Shown piece by piece: positions 11,888 to 23,185 of a DNA stretch of 64,000 nt. This stretch comes from Symsagittifera roscoffensis (lineage: Eukaryota; Xenacoelomorpha; Acoela; Convolutidae): positions 4,874,580-4,938,579 of the forward strand of contig NC_087063.1 of assembly GCF_963678635.1 (NCBI RefSeq). The letters are read 5' to 3'. Below the pieces are notes generated by a model, which was given only the letters and a program-made list of their open reading frames with translations, did no database searches and was not told the origin of the DNA. Within the stretch, counting starts at the first letter, position 1; every line of letters starts with the position of its first letter. A program made the position numbers and the translations under genes.

Positions 11888-13420
11888 CTAGCCCGGGTCG
11901 AGGACTTAATTTTCGACGTTGTCGGTTGCGCCGATTTTATTTTCGTGACCAAAAACTTAGAGTATCGACCTGGTCGAAGAATAGGTCGCGTCTTGATCGA
12001 AAAATGAGTCGCGGTATGGCCGAAAACCACTCGCGGCATGGTCAAAAATTAAGTCGCGGCGAGCTTTTTCATAGTCGCGCCAGTTGCGGTTCACTGTTTT
12101 TCTTTCGCCCCGCTCGCGGTTAACTTTTCTTCGGTTGCGCAGGTCGGGAAAGGGTAATGATTCCGGTTGCCCGATGGCAAAACTACCATTAGTTATGTTT
12201 GAACTCATAGTCTGTAAAGGAACAGCAGACGGTGGTGGTAACACGTGTGCACTAGAATGCATATTGTTAACTGGGAATGAAACAGATGGAACAGAAGCTT
12301 GCAATGGCAAAAGGCTTGCACTGCCAAATTGAGGCATAGCCCGATGTCCATGACTATGGATTCCAGCGTCACTCAATGCAGTGTGCTCATGGTTATGACT
12401 ATAACTTGTGTTTATTGCATGAGCGAGGTGGGCAGAAGTCGTCGGTTCTGACGAAACTGGCACAGGAGTGAAGGCCAGCAAACCTGGCACACTAGCAACG
12501 TCAGGATGTGCTTGTGAGCTAACAGAGTCTACCCAATCATTAGTTCGATCGGTTGCTACTTTTGAAATAGGTAGACTTACTCCTGTCGAGCTACTTTCCG
12601 CTACCGCCTCGCTAACCTCAGATGAACTGTCTTCAAGTTCAAACGCTTCCATTTCCATTTCAATTAGTTGCTTCTTATGACTTTCAGCCAATTGCTCTAG
12701 GTCCAGCTGACTTTGTTCGAACTTAAGACAGTTCTCTTTCTCTTTAAATCTTATAGATTCCTGATACTGCCTTTCCAGCTCCTCATGGCAAAGTTTTATT
12801 AAATCTAGCTCATGCCGTTTCTCACTTGATGACATTGTGCGAACAGTCGACGTATGACGAGTGGAAGCAGGTTTATCAGACTTTTGTGAGTCAAGCTTTC
12901 TACTATCCTAAGACTTATTAGAGACCTTAGACTTGTTTTCATACACTCGTGCTTCTGAATCTCTTGTTTTGTGCGAGCGTGAGGATGTCTCAGACCTAGT
13001 TTGTTATAACGATCCCTTGCTCCCTGTTTTGCCGGTTGCTGGGAATGACGAAGGTTCAAGGCTCATCTTGTAACTCTGAGCTTCATGCATTACTTTATAG
13101 TTCATTTCGGTTACTTTCTTAAGCCAAAGGTCTTGCTGAGTAATTTTTTAAAGGGTTTTCCGTTTTTCCCTCTAACCTAATTAATTGCTCATTTACGTCA
13201 ACGGCTTTTTCCAACGCAATTTTACATTTGTTAACAACCTTATCAATTTTTGTGGTGCGACTTTTATTCTCAATGTACTCAAGTATTAATGAGTGACCTT
13301 TAGCCAGCTCATTTTTTCTAGATTTATACGGGTTTCAAATACCTTGCGTATCTTACTTTGGAATTTTTTGTCCAGGTTGTTCACAAATTGACAATGTTTA
13401 ACGATTGCTCAACGAAAAGA
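11888..13420 (-). pseudogene. LTR-retrotransposon Gag remnant (coiled-coil type, possibly BEL/Pao)
   Basis: A 292-codon open frame (12835 down to 11957) begins MSSSEKRHELDLIKLCHEEL and is glutamate/lysine-rich and helical over its first 90 residues, then Ser/Pro/His-rich. Upstream on the same strand (13059-13400) are further broken frames rich in K, E and L. With the primer-binding site at 14615-14633 on the same strand and the N-terminal Gag-like fragment at 14363-14490, this fits a decayed Gag. BEL/Pao is a guess from the coiled-coil architecture; no zinc knuckle or pol was found. The 3' side is cut off near 11888 by GCCCGGGTCGAGG, the same word that starts the foldback element at 6419. Confidence 0.5.
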
Positions 13421-13509
13421 AAACAATTAATAAAATGAGATACTGTTTTGGAACGTAATTAAACTTTGCGACGGCTACGTTACGCTTAAGTACCAATGGG
13501 GTTGGAAAA

Positions 13510-13831
13510 TTAAGTAGGTCGGTTGAACTCCAACAACACACACGGAGTAAACCTGAGGATGAAAGACATCAACTTAACTCATTTAAAATCACCGTACCTG
13601 ACCATTTAAAATTACTGTCACGCAACGAAGTCAATAATCGGATGGGCTGAAACGGCTTTGATTTACTTGAAGCGAACTGGCTTTCAGTTTCACCAAATGT
13701 GGGTGGGGGATCAGGCAAATTGATTAAGTTCCAACAACACACGCGGAAAAAACTTGAGGATGAAAAAACTCAACTTAATTTGCCTGATATTTTGCTACCA
13801 GATCACTTAACATAAGGTTGGTGTCATGTTA
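13510..13831 (-). repeat. Direct repeat, about 110 bp, two copies about 205 bp apart
   Basis: Both copies hold ccaacaacacac(a/g)cgga followed by aaac(c/t)tgaggatgaaa and caacttaa. They lie between the two Gag pieces of the minus-strand LTR element. Confidence 0.7.
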
Positions 13832-14362
13832 CAGCACAGTTTTGCAGAATTCTGGGGACGTTTTGAGGATTTTTTGGCAATTTTGTACTTTTTTCCCAAA
13901 ATTTTGATCAGCGGGTTCGAGTCATCAACCAATCCAAAAAACTAGTCCAGTATCTTTTTTCTATGTTCCGATTTCATGGATTAATATTCCGTTCACATAA
14001 ATCCAAAAACTTTTGGTATCGAGAAAAAGTGTCAAGTAAATTGTCTAAGTACCAATTGTAAGATATTTCAGTTCAACGGAACTATTCAAAAATTTTGAGT
14101 ATTGAGCAAAAAAATACCGGGTGCTAGCTTGCGGAAAAATTTTGGTTGCAGCACAAATGGAGTTTTAAAAAGTTGTCGGGTCTTACAGTTTTGGAGATTG
14201 GGCGCTGACCGGTTTCGGGTTGTCAAAGCTTTGGTCAGTCTCAGAGAAATTGTTAAGCAATTACGTCTCTAAGTTTTACAAAACGTCTGTAGTTGACTTG
14301 TTCTCTCAGGTCAAATAATTCAGTTTCGGGAGTTTCATCTGGATGTTATGCCTTTTCGGCAG

Positions 14363-14490
14363 TTAAGACACATTGCGTTGCTTGGCCATGTTGTTTGCAA
14401 TCTCATCTGCTGCTTCAATCTTTCTCTGTTCGATCAGTCCTTCTCCTGCCTCGTTCAGCGCCTTCGCTAACAACTCTGCTCTATTTGCAC
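14363..14490 (-). pseudogene. Gag N-terminal fragment of the minus-strand LTR element
   Basis: A 43-residue fragment starting MSANRAELLAKALNEAGEGL lies about 125 nt downstream of the primer-binding site on the same strand, then hits a stop. Position and helical, charged composition suit the start of Gag. Unrelated sequence (about 13830-14360) separates it from the rest of Gag. Confidence 0.4.
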
Positions 14491-14614
14491 TCATGCCGGG
14501 GAAACTGTCGTGTCCGGAAACACTTGAATAAAAGCAAAGAGGCCCCTTGTGCAAAGGGTCCCTTGTCTTGAAAAGAAAGTAGTCCTTAAATTATTAAACA
14601 ATCAGGGCACTAAC

Positions 14615-14633
14615 TGTCTCCTATGGGGCGCCA
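14615..14633 (-). promoter_or_regulatory. Primer-binding site of the minus-strand LTR retrotransposon
   Basis: On the minus strand the sequence reads TGGCGCCCCATAGGAGACA. TGGCGCC is the classic start of a tRNA 3'-end complement used to prime reverse transcription. The LTR would therefore end at about 14634 and extend rightwards; its outer end and partner LTR could not be located. Confidence 0.6.
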
Positions 14634-14937
14634 AAATGTGCGCGCGCAATCGCCGTAGTATGATATAAAAACAAAATTTTAATAATAAATTCGTATTCTT
14701 GGCAATACAAAATTCATCGGTAAAACTAGCTAATTTCATCCAAATTTTGCAATTAAACAAGTTCATAACTTCACCAATGCAGCTTCAAAAACAAATTGGC
14801 TAGCCACAAGAACCGGTCGGTAATGTCCTTGAGACAAATTGCTCTTTTTGGCGGTCAGCCTTAATCATGGCTGAACCGATTTAGAACCAAAAAACAGTTA
14901 AAATAGAATATACATCCTTTTTCAGTATATTAATACA

Positions 14938-15012
14938 TGGGCAGGTGGGAAACTCGAACCTACGTCAACTGGCAAGTTTGTATGGTCGGTACAATTGCTT
15001 AGGCCACTCGGT
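14938..15012 (-). repeat. tRNA-like (Leu/Ser-type) sequence, probably SINE head or tRNA relic
   Basis: On the minus strand an A-box-like ccgagtggcctaag (near 15009) and a B-box-like gtaggttcgagtttcccacc (14944-14963) are spaced as in a tRNA. The acceptor stem is not complementary, so it is not called as a working tRNA. Confidence 0.4.
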
Positions 15013-15179
15013 AAACTGTGCTTGTTTTTATATGCACTTATATTCTGTTTCATATGCATCTATACTCTGTTTTATATGCATCTATACTCTACATTTGCAT
15101 TGCAACACAGAGTGTCATCTTTTAAATCTCGTGTTAATTAAACTTTTTCTAGATGGACTTTCCAATCAAAAAACATAAT

Positions 15180-15836
15180 TTCTTGATATCGTTTGTTTTT
15201 GTTTTTTGTGTCAGATTTACAATTAGAAGGGTTGTTAATTCAAATGTAAGATATCCAACTTTTATCATGGATATCATAAGTTAATCGTTTATGTGCGCCG
15301 TGGAATGGGTATTTGTCATCTAATTTTATATGGCCTTGGTATCTTTCAAATTTTACTTGGTGTGCAGAGTCTAGAAAAATTGAAAATTAACTAGTTTTCG
15401 GTTTGTGCCTTTATTTGTGGTTAATTTTAATCTATTTAGGTCGTTTTTGCAATCTTCAGGGCTAAGATGTAGAAGTCTTTTTATATTACTTTGACTGAAT
15501 GATTCGTGATCAAGTCTACTTTTGTTTCCATTTGAGACTTGAGAACAATGTACTTGTTTCTCTGAGAAAGTTGCTGTAAACTTGTATCCTGTTAATTTTG
15601 TAGCTCTAGATTTTGAATAAAGTGTCGCTACTATATTTGTAGTTGTCATTTCTTGTGGTTCAGATTCGCATTGGATTACTTGATTTATAGCGTATTTATC
15701 TAGTGTTTTCTGTTAATTTTCATCACAATCATAGTGTGTGACTAATAAATTTTAGGGTCCTGTTCGAGGTGAAGTGTTTTTTTATGATTTGTTGTTTTTG
15801 AAGAAGTAAAAGGGGGTAGGGTTTGGATGAGAAAAA
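15180..15836. other. Non-coding flank of the minus-strand Ty3-type pol remnant
   Basis: A minus-strand frame of 92 codons (15371-15649) is open but unrecognised. This is where the 3' LTR of the neighbouring minus-strand element should be, but no second copy is available to define it. Confidence 0.3.
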
Positions 15837-17110
15837 TTATTTAAAATTACATGTGTAAAATAGTCCTGAATAAGGATCAAAGAACGTAATGTATCCAAGT
15901 GTCTTTTTTGTATATCTATCGTTTTTATAGATAATTTTTGTTGCATTAAATGGGGAAGATAAAGATTGAGCTGATATATTTGATGGAGCTAGAGGGAGAG
16001 GGTTATGTACTAGATTGTTTAATTTTACTGTTGTTTCGAATTTAAGTGTTGAATTGTCTTGTGTAAAGATTTGTATGTTGTGTTCCTGTATGTCTTTGTG
16101 AATATCGTGTCTATTTTGTAATCTGTTGAGAGCCCAGTTATTTAGTCTGTTACTGTCGATGTGTTGACCGAATAGTGGAGGAGGTACTACGAATGATGAT
16201 TTTGATATCTGACTTATTGAAGGGTTTGAAGGGAGTGAGAGGCTTTCTGGTAGTGACAAAGATGTTTCTGATGAGATTTCTATTGGTTGATTTACCAAGT
16301 TTGGTTCACCATGAGTGAGAGCTTGTGTCATCCAATGTGGGAGATGTTGTGTTGAACTTCGGGGATTAAAGGGATTTTCACGATTTTGTTCGGATGTGGG
16401 GGTTGATCCTAAGTAGTGCGATGGTATGTTCAGAGTGTTTTGTTGTGTGCTAGGTTGTAATGGTGGGTGGGGGGTACTTTGAAATGTACTGCTGGAAAGG
16501 TCTAAGAGATTTGGAGTTGGTGATGAGGGTATATTGAAATGAATTCTGGGGGTTCTAAGTTTTCTATTTCGTCTTGCATGTATGATTTGTCTATTTATTG
16601 TGGGTGTACATTAGTTTTGACTTGGGTGTCTTGTTCTATTAAGGCCTTGCTGAAGGGAGGTGTATATATTATATGTTGGTTCGTATTGTGGTTTACTTTG
16701 GGGTGCATGGCGAACTACAGTTTCTAAAGGTTCTGATAAAAGTGAATGTCTTTCTTCAAATGTATATGGGAGTTCTTGAAATGAAATACGTGTTGATGAT
16801 TGAGGGTGGTTGGTCTGACTTGATCCTGGTGTTGTTGGAGATTCCTGGGATGTTGTAGTCGGTGGGGACCGTTGAGTGTGTTGTTGATTAGCAATTTTGA
16901 AGGTTTTTTTTTAAGTTTTTACCTATCAAGAAAATTTATGTTGATTATAATATTCTTCTATGAATTGATTAGACGTATTGTTGCTAATGCAAAGGTTATA
17001 ATTGCCTACTTTATACATTTGCATATTGTCAAATTTAGGGAAATCAGAAAGGTGAAAACTGTTACTAAAAGAAGAAAAAGGTCTTTCTTTTTGAAGAGCA
17101 GTCTTGATAT
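15837..17110 (-). pseudogene. Extra 3' open frame of a Ty3-type element, unrecognised, one internal stop
   Basis: On the minus strand a frame can be read for several hundred codons from about 16,900 down to the stop at 15837, interrupted by a single stop near 16,600. It is Ser/Thr/Pro/Gln-rich, then has a more ordered end (…TLGYITFFDPYSGLFYTCNFK). It lies 3' of the integrase tail of the pol remnant, the position of an env or accessory gene. No signal peptide or membrane span is visible, so an Env is not supported. Function unknown. Confidence 0.45.
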
Positions 17111-18129
17111 TTCGATAGTTGTTGAAATATCGTACCTGAGGAGGTGTTCAGGGATTTATTCAAGGTTGAGGTAGCTTTTGTGGAGTGATTAGAAAATTAT
17201 GAAAAAGCTGCAAAAAATTACAAAGAGGGAGAGAAATAATTCGAAAGTATCTATAATGAAAAATATGATGATTTGAAAAAAGATTGATGTGATTGAAAAA
17301 TGTTTTGAAGTTGTATTTTTTAGAAGACTGACTGATTCGGAAATTATTTTTTCTCTTGTTGAAATATTTCTTGCCGAATTATTTTTTTTTGTTGACGCAA
17401 AGTTTGAGTGTGGTCCGATTGTTTATTGATTTATGACAAGTGGGTTGAATATTGGCAATTTTTGGTGAAGAGAAGTCTGGAGGTCTAGGAGTGAGTTTTC
17501 TGATTTTTTTGTTTTTGTTTATTGGATGATTGGGGGTATCTAGGAGTTATTCGTACTTTTGGCTAAAGGACCATGTCCTATTTTTTCTTTAGGCTAATTT
17601 AATATTTTTCCTGAAGGGAACTTTGGAATGTAAGTTGGGACAATTTTGTTGATTTTTGTACCAGTTGATATGGCAGGGTTGAAATTTTTAGTTTTTTTTT
17701 CGGTTGTCACAAATGAAAACGTGTTGCTTATTTTGACCTGGAGGTCCCTTAGTTATAGTTATATATATGCTTGAATTTTGCAAGGTGTCGGCTAAAGAAG
17801 TGTTATCAAAATGAGGTGATGTTTAGATAGCTTCTGATTGGCTGAAGCTGAAATAGATGTTCAAGGGTGTCAGCATGAATTTATAGAAAAGAAAGAAAAA
17901 TTGGTTATATATCTAAAATTCGAGAATGATAATTAATTAGAGGGAGGTTTTTTGAAATCAACTTTCTTTAATTTTTTAGATTTTGTGGAATGAAGGTTTT
18001 ATAATCTTTTCGTGGTTGATTTCGTAGTCGTGAAGATTTTCGGTTTTGAGAGGTTTTTTTAATGTCCTGTAGTAATTTTTTTCCTTCTAATTTTCGGTTT
18101 TTTCTTATTTTTGAAGTTTTTTTAAATTT

Positions 18130-18760
18130 TTTTTCTCAGGGGTTTTTGTCGAGGGTTTTCGTTAACTTTTGTTTCTAAAACCTGTGGTGAACAATTGGTA
18201 TCAATTGTTTCTTTTTGACTATTGTCTGAGTTATTTTGAACAATTTTAAGTCCTGTAAAGGAGTATAGTTGTGTTAGTTAGCGAAGGGCGTGTTCTTTTG
18301 GGTAGTATGGTAAAAGGTTGTTTCTGTGTTGAACAGTTTCTTTTTTATTTGAGTCAAAAAGTTTATATGTTATATCAGTGGGTTTGTCAATAATTTGAAA
18401 TGGTCCTTTTTGGATTGGCTGTAATTTTTTAGATATTCTTTTTTGTATTATAAAATTTGGGATTAAGACAAGGTTCCAATTTGTAAATTTGTAGCTGGTG
18501 TGGATCGTGATTTCATTTGGAATGAATATTCTGTCTTTGTAATAGTTTTTTGGCTATTTTTAAATAATTTTCATTTTGTTTTTATCTCTGTTTAAAATCC
18601 ATTCGACATGTGTACTGGAGGCTGATTTCAAAATTTGTGGCTGATGAAAATGATCTTCATCGTGTGTATGCAATGGTAGATTATAACACATTGATTGGTG
18701 CATTTGGAAAGTAAAAATTTTGGATGAAATTTGAGTATAAATTTTCTGATCTTGCATGTC
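18130..18760 (-). pseudogene. Ty3-type integrase remnant, catalytic core deleted
   Basis: Minus-strand fragments keep the N-terminal zinc-binding region neighbourhood (…SNFIQNFYFPN…, about 18690-18760) and the C-terminal GPF-type tail (GPFQIIDKPTDITYKLF, about 18350-18420). Only about 260 bp lies between them, so the DDE catalytic core is missing. Several stops and frameshifts are present. Confidence 0.6.
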
Positions 18761-19280
18761 CTTTAGTGTTTAAGGAACGAGAAATAGGAAATGCTGGGAG
18801 TATCATATTTAGTGGTAAACATGGTACTTTCATTTCTGATGTTTGATGTTCTAAAAAGTTTTTGTTCTCTTTTATGGATGTATTGTTAAATTTTCTAAAG
18901 TATCTTAGAAGTGTTTTATTTCCTAGAATTGTGATATGTGCTTTTTTGGATTTTGTTTTATAAGTGTGCCAAGACTTTAAATGTCTAATGACTGGGTCAA
19001 GATTTTGGTATTCCTATAGTAACTCAAGTGTAATTTTCTCTGTTTTTGGTAGAAAGATATTTTCGATTTCTAACTTTGAAGGAGGTATGTTATCAAGGGT
19101 ATCAAGGAGGTTAAAAACTTGGTTTATTGTGTACTTTTAAACGGTATGTGGGGGTCCTGAGAGATTTATAATATCAGTTAAATTTTCCTACTGCGTATTT
19201 GTTTTCTAACTTTGATGATGTTTTGTCTTTTGCATTGAAAAATTTAATATTCTGTGGTATTTCTACTGTTGTTTTTCTTG

Positions 19281-19760
19281 TTAAAAAGAGTGGTGTGTTT
19301 CTACTAAGTGTGTCTGGTATTGCAAGATTTTTTCCTGCTGTCCAACTATATGTAGGTTTGGGAATTTTGTATAAATTATTTGAAGTCTGTAAACTCTATG
19401 GTTTGGGTTTGATTTTTGTGTTAAAAGAAAAAGTATAAAAATATGGTCTGTAAAGAGAACTGTTGAATAATTTGATCCAAATTTTAAAAATTCATTACCT
19501 GTGAGAATGTATATTATAGCTGGGCATTCTCTCATAAGTGTAGAGAGTCTAAGTTCAGCTTGTGTAAATAGTCTTGAGATTGCTGAAATAAGTTTCATCT
19601 TATTTGTTCCGCTGTGTGATTGTAATAAAGCTGCGCCGATGCCACATAGCAAAAAATGGTTGATCTGGTTCTGAAATGGTGTTTGATTTTTGTTCACTGA
19701 GTAGTGTTTTTTTTCAAATCTTTTTGGATGTTCTGTTATCTGAGAGTGTTATAAAATGGT
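19281..19760 (-). pseudogene. Ty3-type RNase H remnant
   Basis: A 138-codon open piece on the minus strand contains CGIGAALLQSHSGTN, AELRLSTLMRECPAI and a degraded DH-type motif (FTDHIFILF). These match the RNase H region following RT in Ty3/Gypsy Pol. The frame breaks on both sides. Confidence 0.75.
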
Positions 19761-19779
19761 CTTAAATATAGTTGCATTT

Positions 19780-20830
19780 TATAAACAAGTTTATTTAAGA
19801 AATTGAGCATTCAAAGAATTCTTCAATTTTCTTTTTGTTTGATGGAAGTTGAAGCTTTATTACTGCGTCTATACGGGATTTTAATGGATTGATCATCATT
19901 CGTTTGATAATATGTCAAAGGAGTTTTACGCGGGTGAGGAAAAAAAGGGATTTATCCGATGCTGCTTTCATGTTTTCTTTTAGTAGTATTTGAAGTTTTT
20001 TTTCTAAGACATTAAACATTTCGTTTTTTGTCTGTGACTGCAAGAAAACATCGTCTAAATACGTTAATACGTTTTTACTGAGAACGAGTGGTCGAACAAC
20101 TTTACTCACAAATACTTAGAATGCTGCTGGTCCTATGGAAATTCCATAGAGGTCTATTAAATTCGTATTGTTGGTTTCCTAGTGGCATTTGATTGGATGC
20201 ACTATTCATGTCAGCGGTTGTGAAATTTTTTCCGTTTATCTTTGTGAGAATTACTTGAATTTATTTTATAGGCCAATTACATTTAGATTCATCAATGAGT
20301 GAATTCAGATATCTTGCATCTAGTACGATTTTAATTGATTCTCCTTCAGCTAAAATAATGGGGGTAATTTAGTAATAGTTCGGCTAGTTGTTCAAAATGT
20401 TTTTGCGTAATTTGAGGGTGTTGAAAACTGAACATTGTGAGGAATTTTTGTTGTTCCTTGGTGTTTTTTGATATCTGGAAAGTCGGTTTAAAATAAAGTG
20501 TTTTTGTAAAATAAGCTGCGTTTCGTTTGTTATCACTGATTCTATTAAAAATTGATAATTCTTCATTAGGAATTGTTGATTGGCATATATTTAATAGTTT
20601 TAAAATTTTATTTACTCTATATGCTAATTCTAATGTGGGAAAACTTGTTGCATTTGTTTCGCAATAACCTAGAAGTCCTGGAGATAATGTTACATTTATG
20701 GTGAATTATTGTATAAATGTAGTTTAATTATATCTGAATTTGTGTTTTCCGTGTATTTGATGGATGAGGTTGTTACTCGAAAAAAATTGTGAATTGGTTT
20801 GAATTCAAGGACTGACATACTTAGCCGTTG
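19780..20830 (-). pseudogene. Ty3-type reverse transcriptase remnant
   Basis: Broken minus-strand frames contain the YLDD catalytic motif (codons at 20050-20061), the upstream KIVLDARYLNSLIDESKCNWP block (about 20270-20350, part), TADMNSA, and the downstream NPLKSRIDAVIKLQLPSNKK connection (about 19800-19900). Order and motifs are those of Ty3/Gypsy Pol. Multiple stops make it non-functional. The 5' side ends before any Gag. Confidence 0.8.
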
Positions 20831-21177
20831 TTAATTAGGTTTCATGTTTTATTGATGGAGTTGATTAACTGAAAAGTTGAAAGGCTTATACCTATCCTGC
20901 TAGTAGTTCTAAGTGTTTTAATTCTTGGTTATTTATGGGGTGGAATTTTGACAAAAATGGCGGTTGTTTATTTAGTCTTTGAAAAAATATAAATGTTGAG
21001 TTTTTTATTTTTGTGTATTTGTCTTTTACGTGTATTCTACTATTTAAAATATTAATGGTAGTGGAACCTGATCTAAACTATATTTTATGATTGGATAAAT
21101 TAGATATTTTACCACTGTAAAGTATTTATTATTAACCAATCATGATCCATCTAACTAACAACCCAATTGTTTGTAAG

Positions 21178-21203
21178 TGCTGAAATTACTTGTAATTTCA
21201 GCA
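21178..21203. repeat. Perfect palindrome, 12-bp arms, TT loop
   Basis: TGCTGAAATTAC, then TT, then GTAATTTCAGCA. It sits between the minus-strand pol remnant and the plus-strand gag unit and starts with TG, so it may be the outer end of the plus-strand element's LTR. Confidence 0.85.
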
Positions 21204-22717
21204 CCAGAGAGATTTGAGATTAACTTAGAAATTAGTTGCCTCACCAAGAGAACTTCAGCAGCCGCAATAAACCAGTATAACCTAGATCTATTGAGCCTAG
21301 CAGAGACTAGTTAAACAACCTGAGACTAGATAGTATAAGAGTAAGATTAGGATCGGTATTAGACTAAGAAGTTGCACGAATCTATCCGGCCGAAAATAAG
21401 ATTGCGTGACGAGCAGACGGTGTACCCTATCCGAAATTACTCTATGAGTTAACCACGTCGGTCCTAACTCATCTGGTGCGACCATAAGTCTCGAACAAGA
21501 CCTTAATAGCTTAGATTTAACCAAAAATAGATTTGAATTTAGACAAAACATTTTCAAAATGTTATACGACGATAATTTAATCGAAATGTCTCTACGACTC
21601 ATAGATCAGAGCCAATATTCCGAACGATAATAGAACTACCCGGAATTGGAAGAAGACCTCGAACCAGAGACGACATACGAAAAAGTAGAAACTTACCATA
21701 TAGTTAGATGATAGTACGGCAAAAGCCAACACAAACTTTTATATTTAGAATTTTATTAGCAATGAATTTAGATTTTCATTTGCAAACATAAAATCTTGAA
21801 GTCAATATTCATGATCATTTCAGGCGCTAAACAAAATTTTTAATATACAATAACGATTGATAAAAATATCTCAGATCGTTTTCCTAAATTCTGCAGTATT
21901 ATATAAAACATGTTTGGAAAATATTTATTGAAAATTAAAACAAAAATTAGTAGAATGACAATAAATTGTTAGTAATCATAAAATCATCTGTTGTTCCAGC
22001 TTCATCACCTAAACATAACAGCAATCATAAGCTCACTAATATCATTAAAAAACTAAATCTTTTTCTTAAACAAATTTAAATTATTTTAAACTTAAATGTA
22101 CTTAATTTTAAAATCAGATCATCAAGGCTTATCTTTGGATCTTAATTAATTTCCTATTTCACTAAATTTAAAACTTGATCATCAAGGCCTATACTTGGAT
22201 CAAAAGAACAATTTTGTTCTCCCCCAGCCACTTAGCAAGTGTCTAACGACCTCAAACGTCGATTCACTATCCAACCCTTCCAAAAAACCCAAGACTAATA
22301 GAAATTTTTCAACAAAACTAACCATTCAAATTAGGATAAACAGTGAAGAACTTCGGTTATTCATCCTTCACTTGAACCCTCCTCTTACCAGACCCAGGAT
22401 AAATCTTAGACTTAGTAAGTTTAAAATAGTATCTAACGAACTACTCGCGTTCTAATTATACCTGAACCTTGTGGATCGATTTACTATTCTCCAACCCTTG
22501 AACACAATCACTACCCCTAAGTAAGATTAAGTAAGTTAACACCTTAGCTTATACTAGCCACGAGAAAGTAAAAAATCATTCTTTGGAATCGATATACTTT
22601 TTTCTCCAACCCTGAACAAATAGACCCAGGTTAAGCTAACCAAAAAATCGTAAGGACTAACAGTTTAAGAAAGTAGAAATCATCTAACAACTTTTTGCAT
22701 CCCTCATCCTAAACCTT
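21204..22717 (+). mobile_element. Putative LTR and leader of the plus-strand Ty3-type gag element
   Basis: No long coding frame is present. A phrase gatcatcaaggc(t/c)ta ending ttggatc is duplicated at about 22117 and 22177, and a phrase like tctccaacccttgaaca recurs near 22270, 22488 and 22600. The stretch directly precedes the gag frames. LTR boundaries cannot be set without a second copy. Confidence 0.4.
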
Positions 22718-23185
22718 ATGTCGTTCAAAAATCTAGGAAATAAACAAACAATCGTTTTACACAACTGTGAAATAGATAACAAAAAATATGATCTTAAAAT
22801 CACACCTCATACACAAACAATTGGATGTATTAGAACAAAACGACAAACAATAAAAAGAAAAATAATAAACAAACAAAGACAAATCACACGAAAAAGATTT
22901 TCAAAAAATAGAAACGCATTTTCAGAATCACAAGCCAGCAATTTAGATGAACTTTATAAATTAAAAGAATCAATTGATAAAAATTGTCCCATTCACGATC
23001 AATTATATTTTTCCGACTCAGAAACAACTTCAAATTCATCAAAAAGAGGAAAAAGAAGAATAAAAAAGCAATATAAACACAAACCAGTACACTTGTATAA
23101 TTGGAATCAACCAATTAGACACATCGATAGTTATATATTAACAGTCATTAAACAAAAAAATGAGCCACAGCCACACTCAAAGTGA
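22718..23185 (+). CDS. 155-codon basic protein overlapping gag start (Ty3-type element)
   Basis: Starts ATG TCG and encodes a Lys/Arg-rich protein (TKRQTIKRKI, KRGKRRIKKQ) with an acidic-serine patch in between (SDSETTSNSS). The last 26 nt overlap the start of the next frame (23160), which is in the +1 frame. It may be a nucleic-acid-binding accessory or the N-terminal part of Gag. No known domain recognised. The composition is A-rich like the following gag. Confidence 0.5.
   Translation: MSFKNLGNKQTIVLHNCEIDNKKYDLKITPHTQTIGCIRTKRQTIKRKIINKQRQITRKRFSKNRNAFSESQASNLDELYKLKESIDKNCPIHDQLYFSDSETTSNSSKRGKRRIKKQYKHKPVHLYNWNQPIRHIDSYILTVIKQKNEPQPHSK

Noticed and set aside
22718-23185. -1 frameshift at the A-run joining the basic frame to gag
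   Set aside because: The gag frame is +1, not -1, relative to the basic frame.
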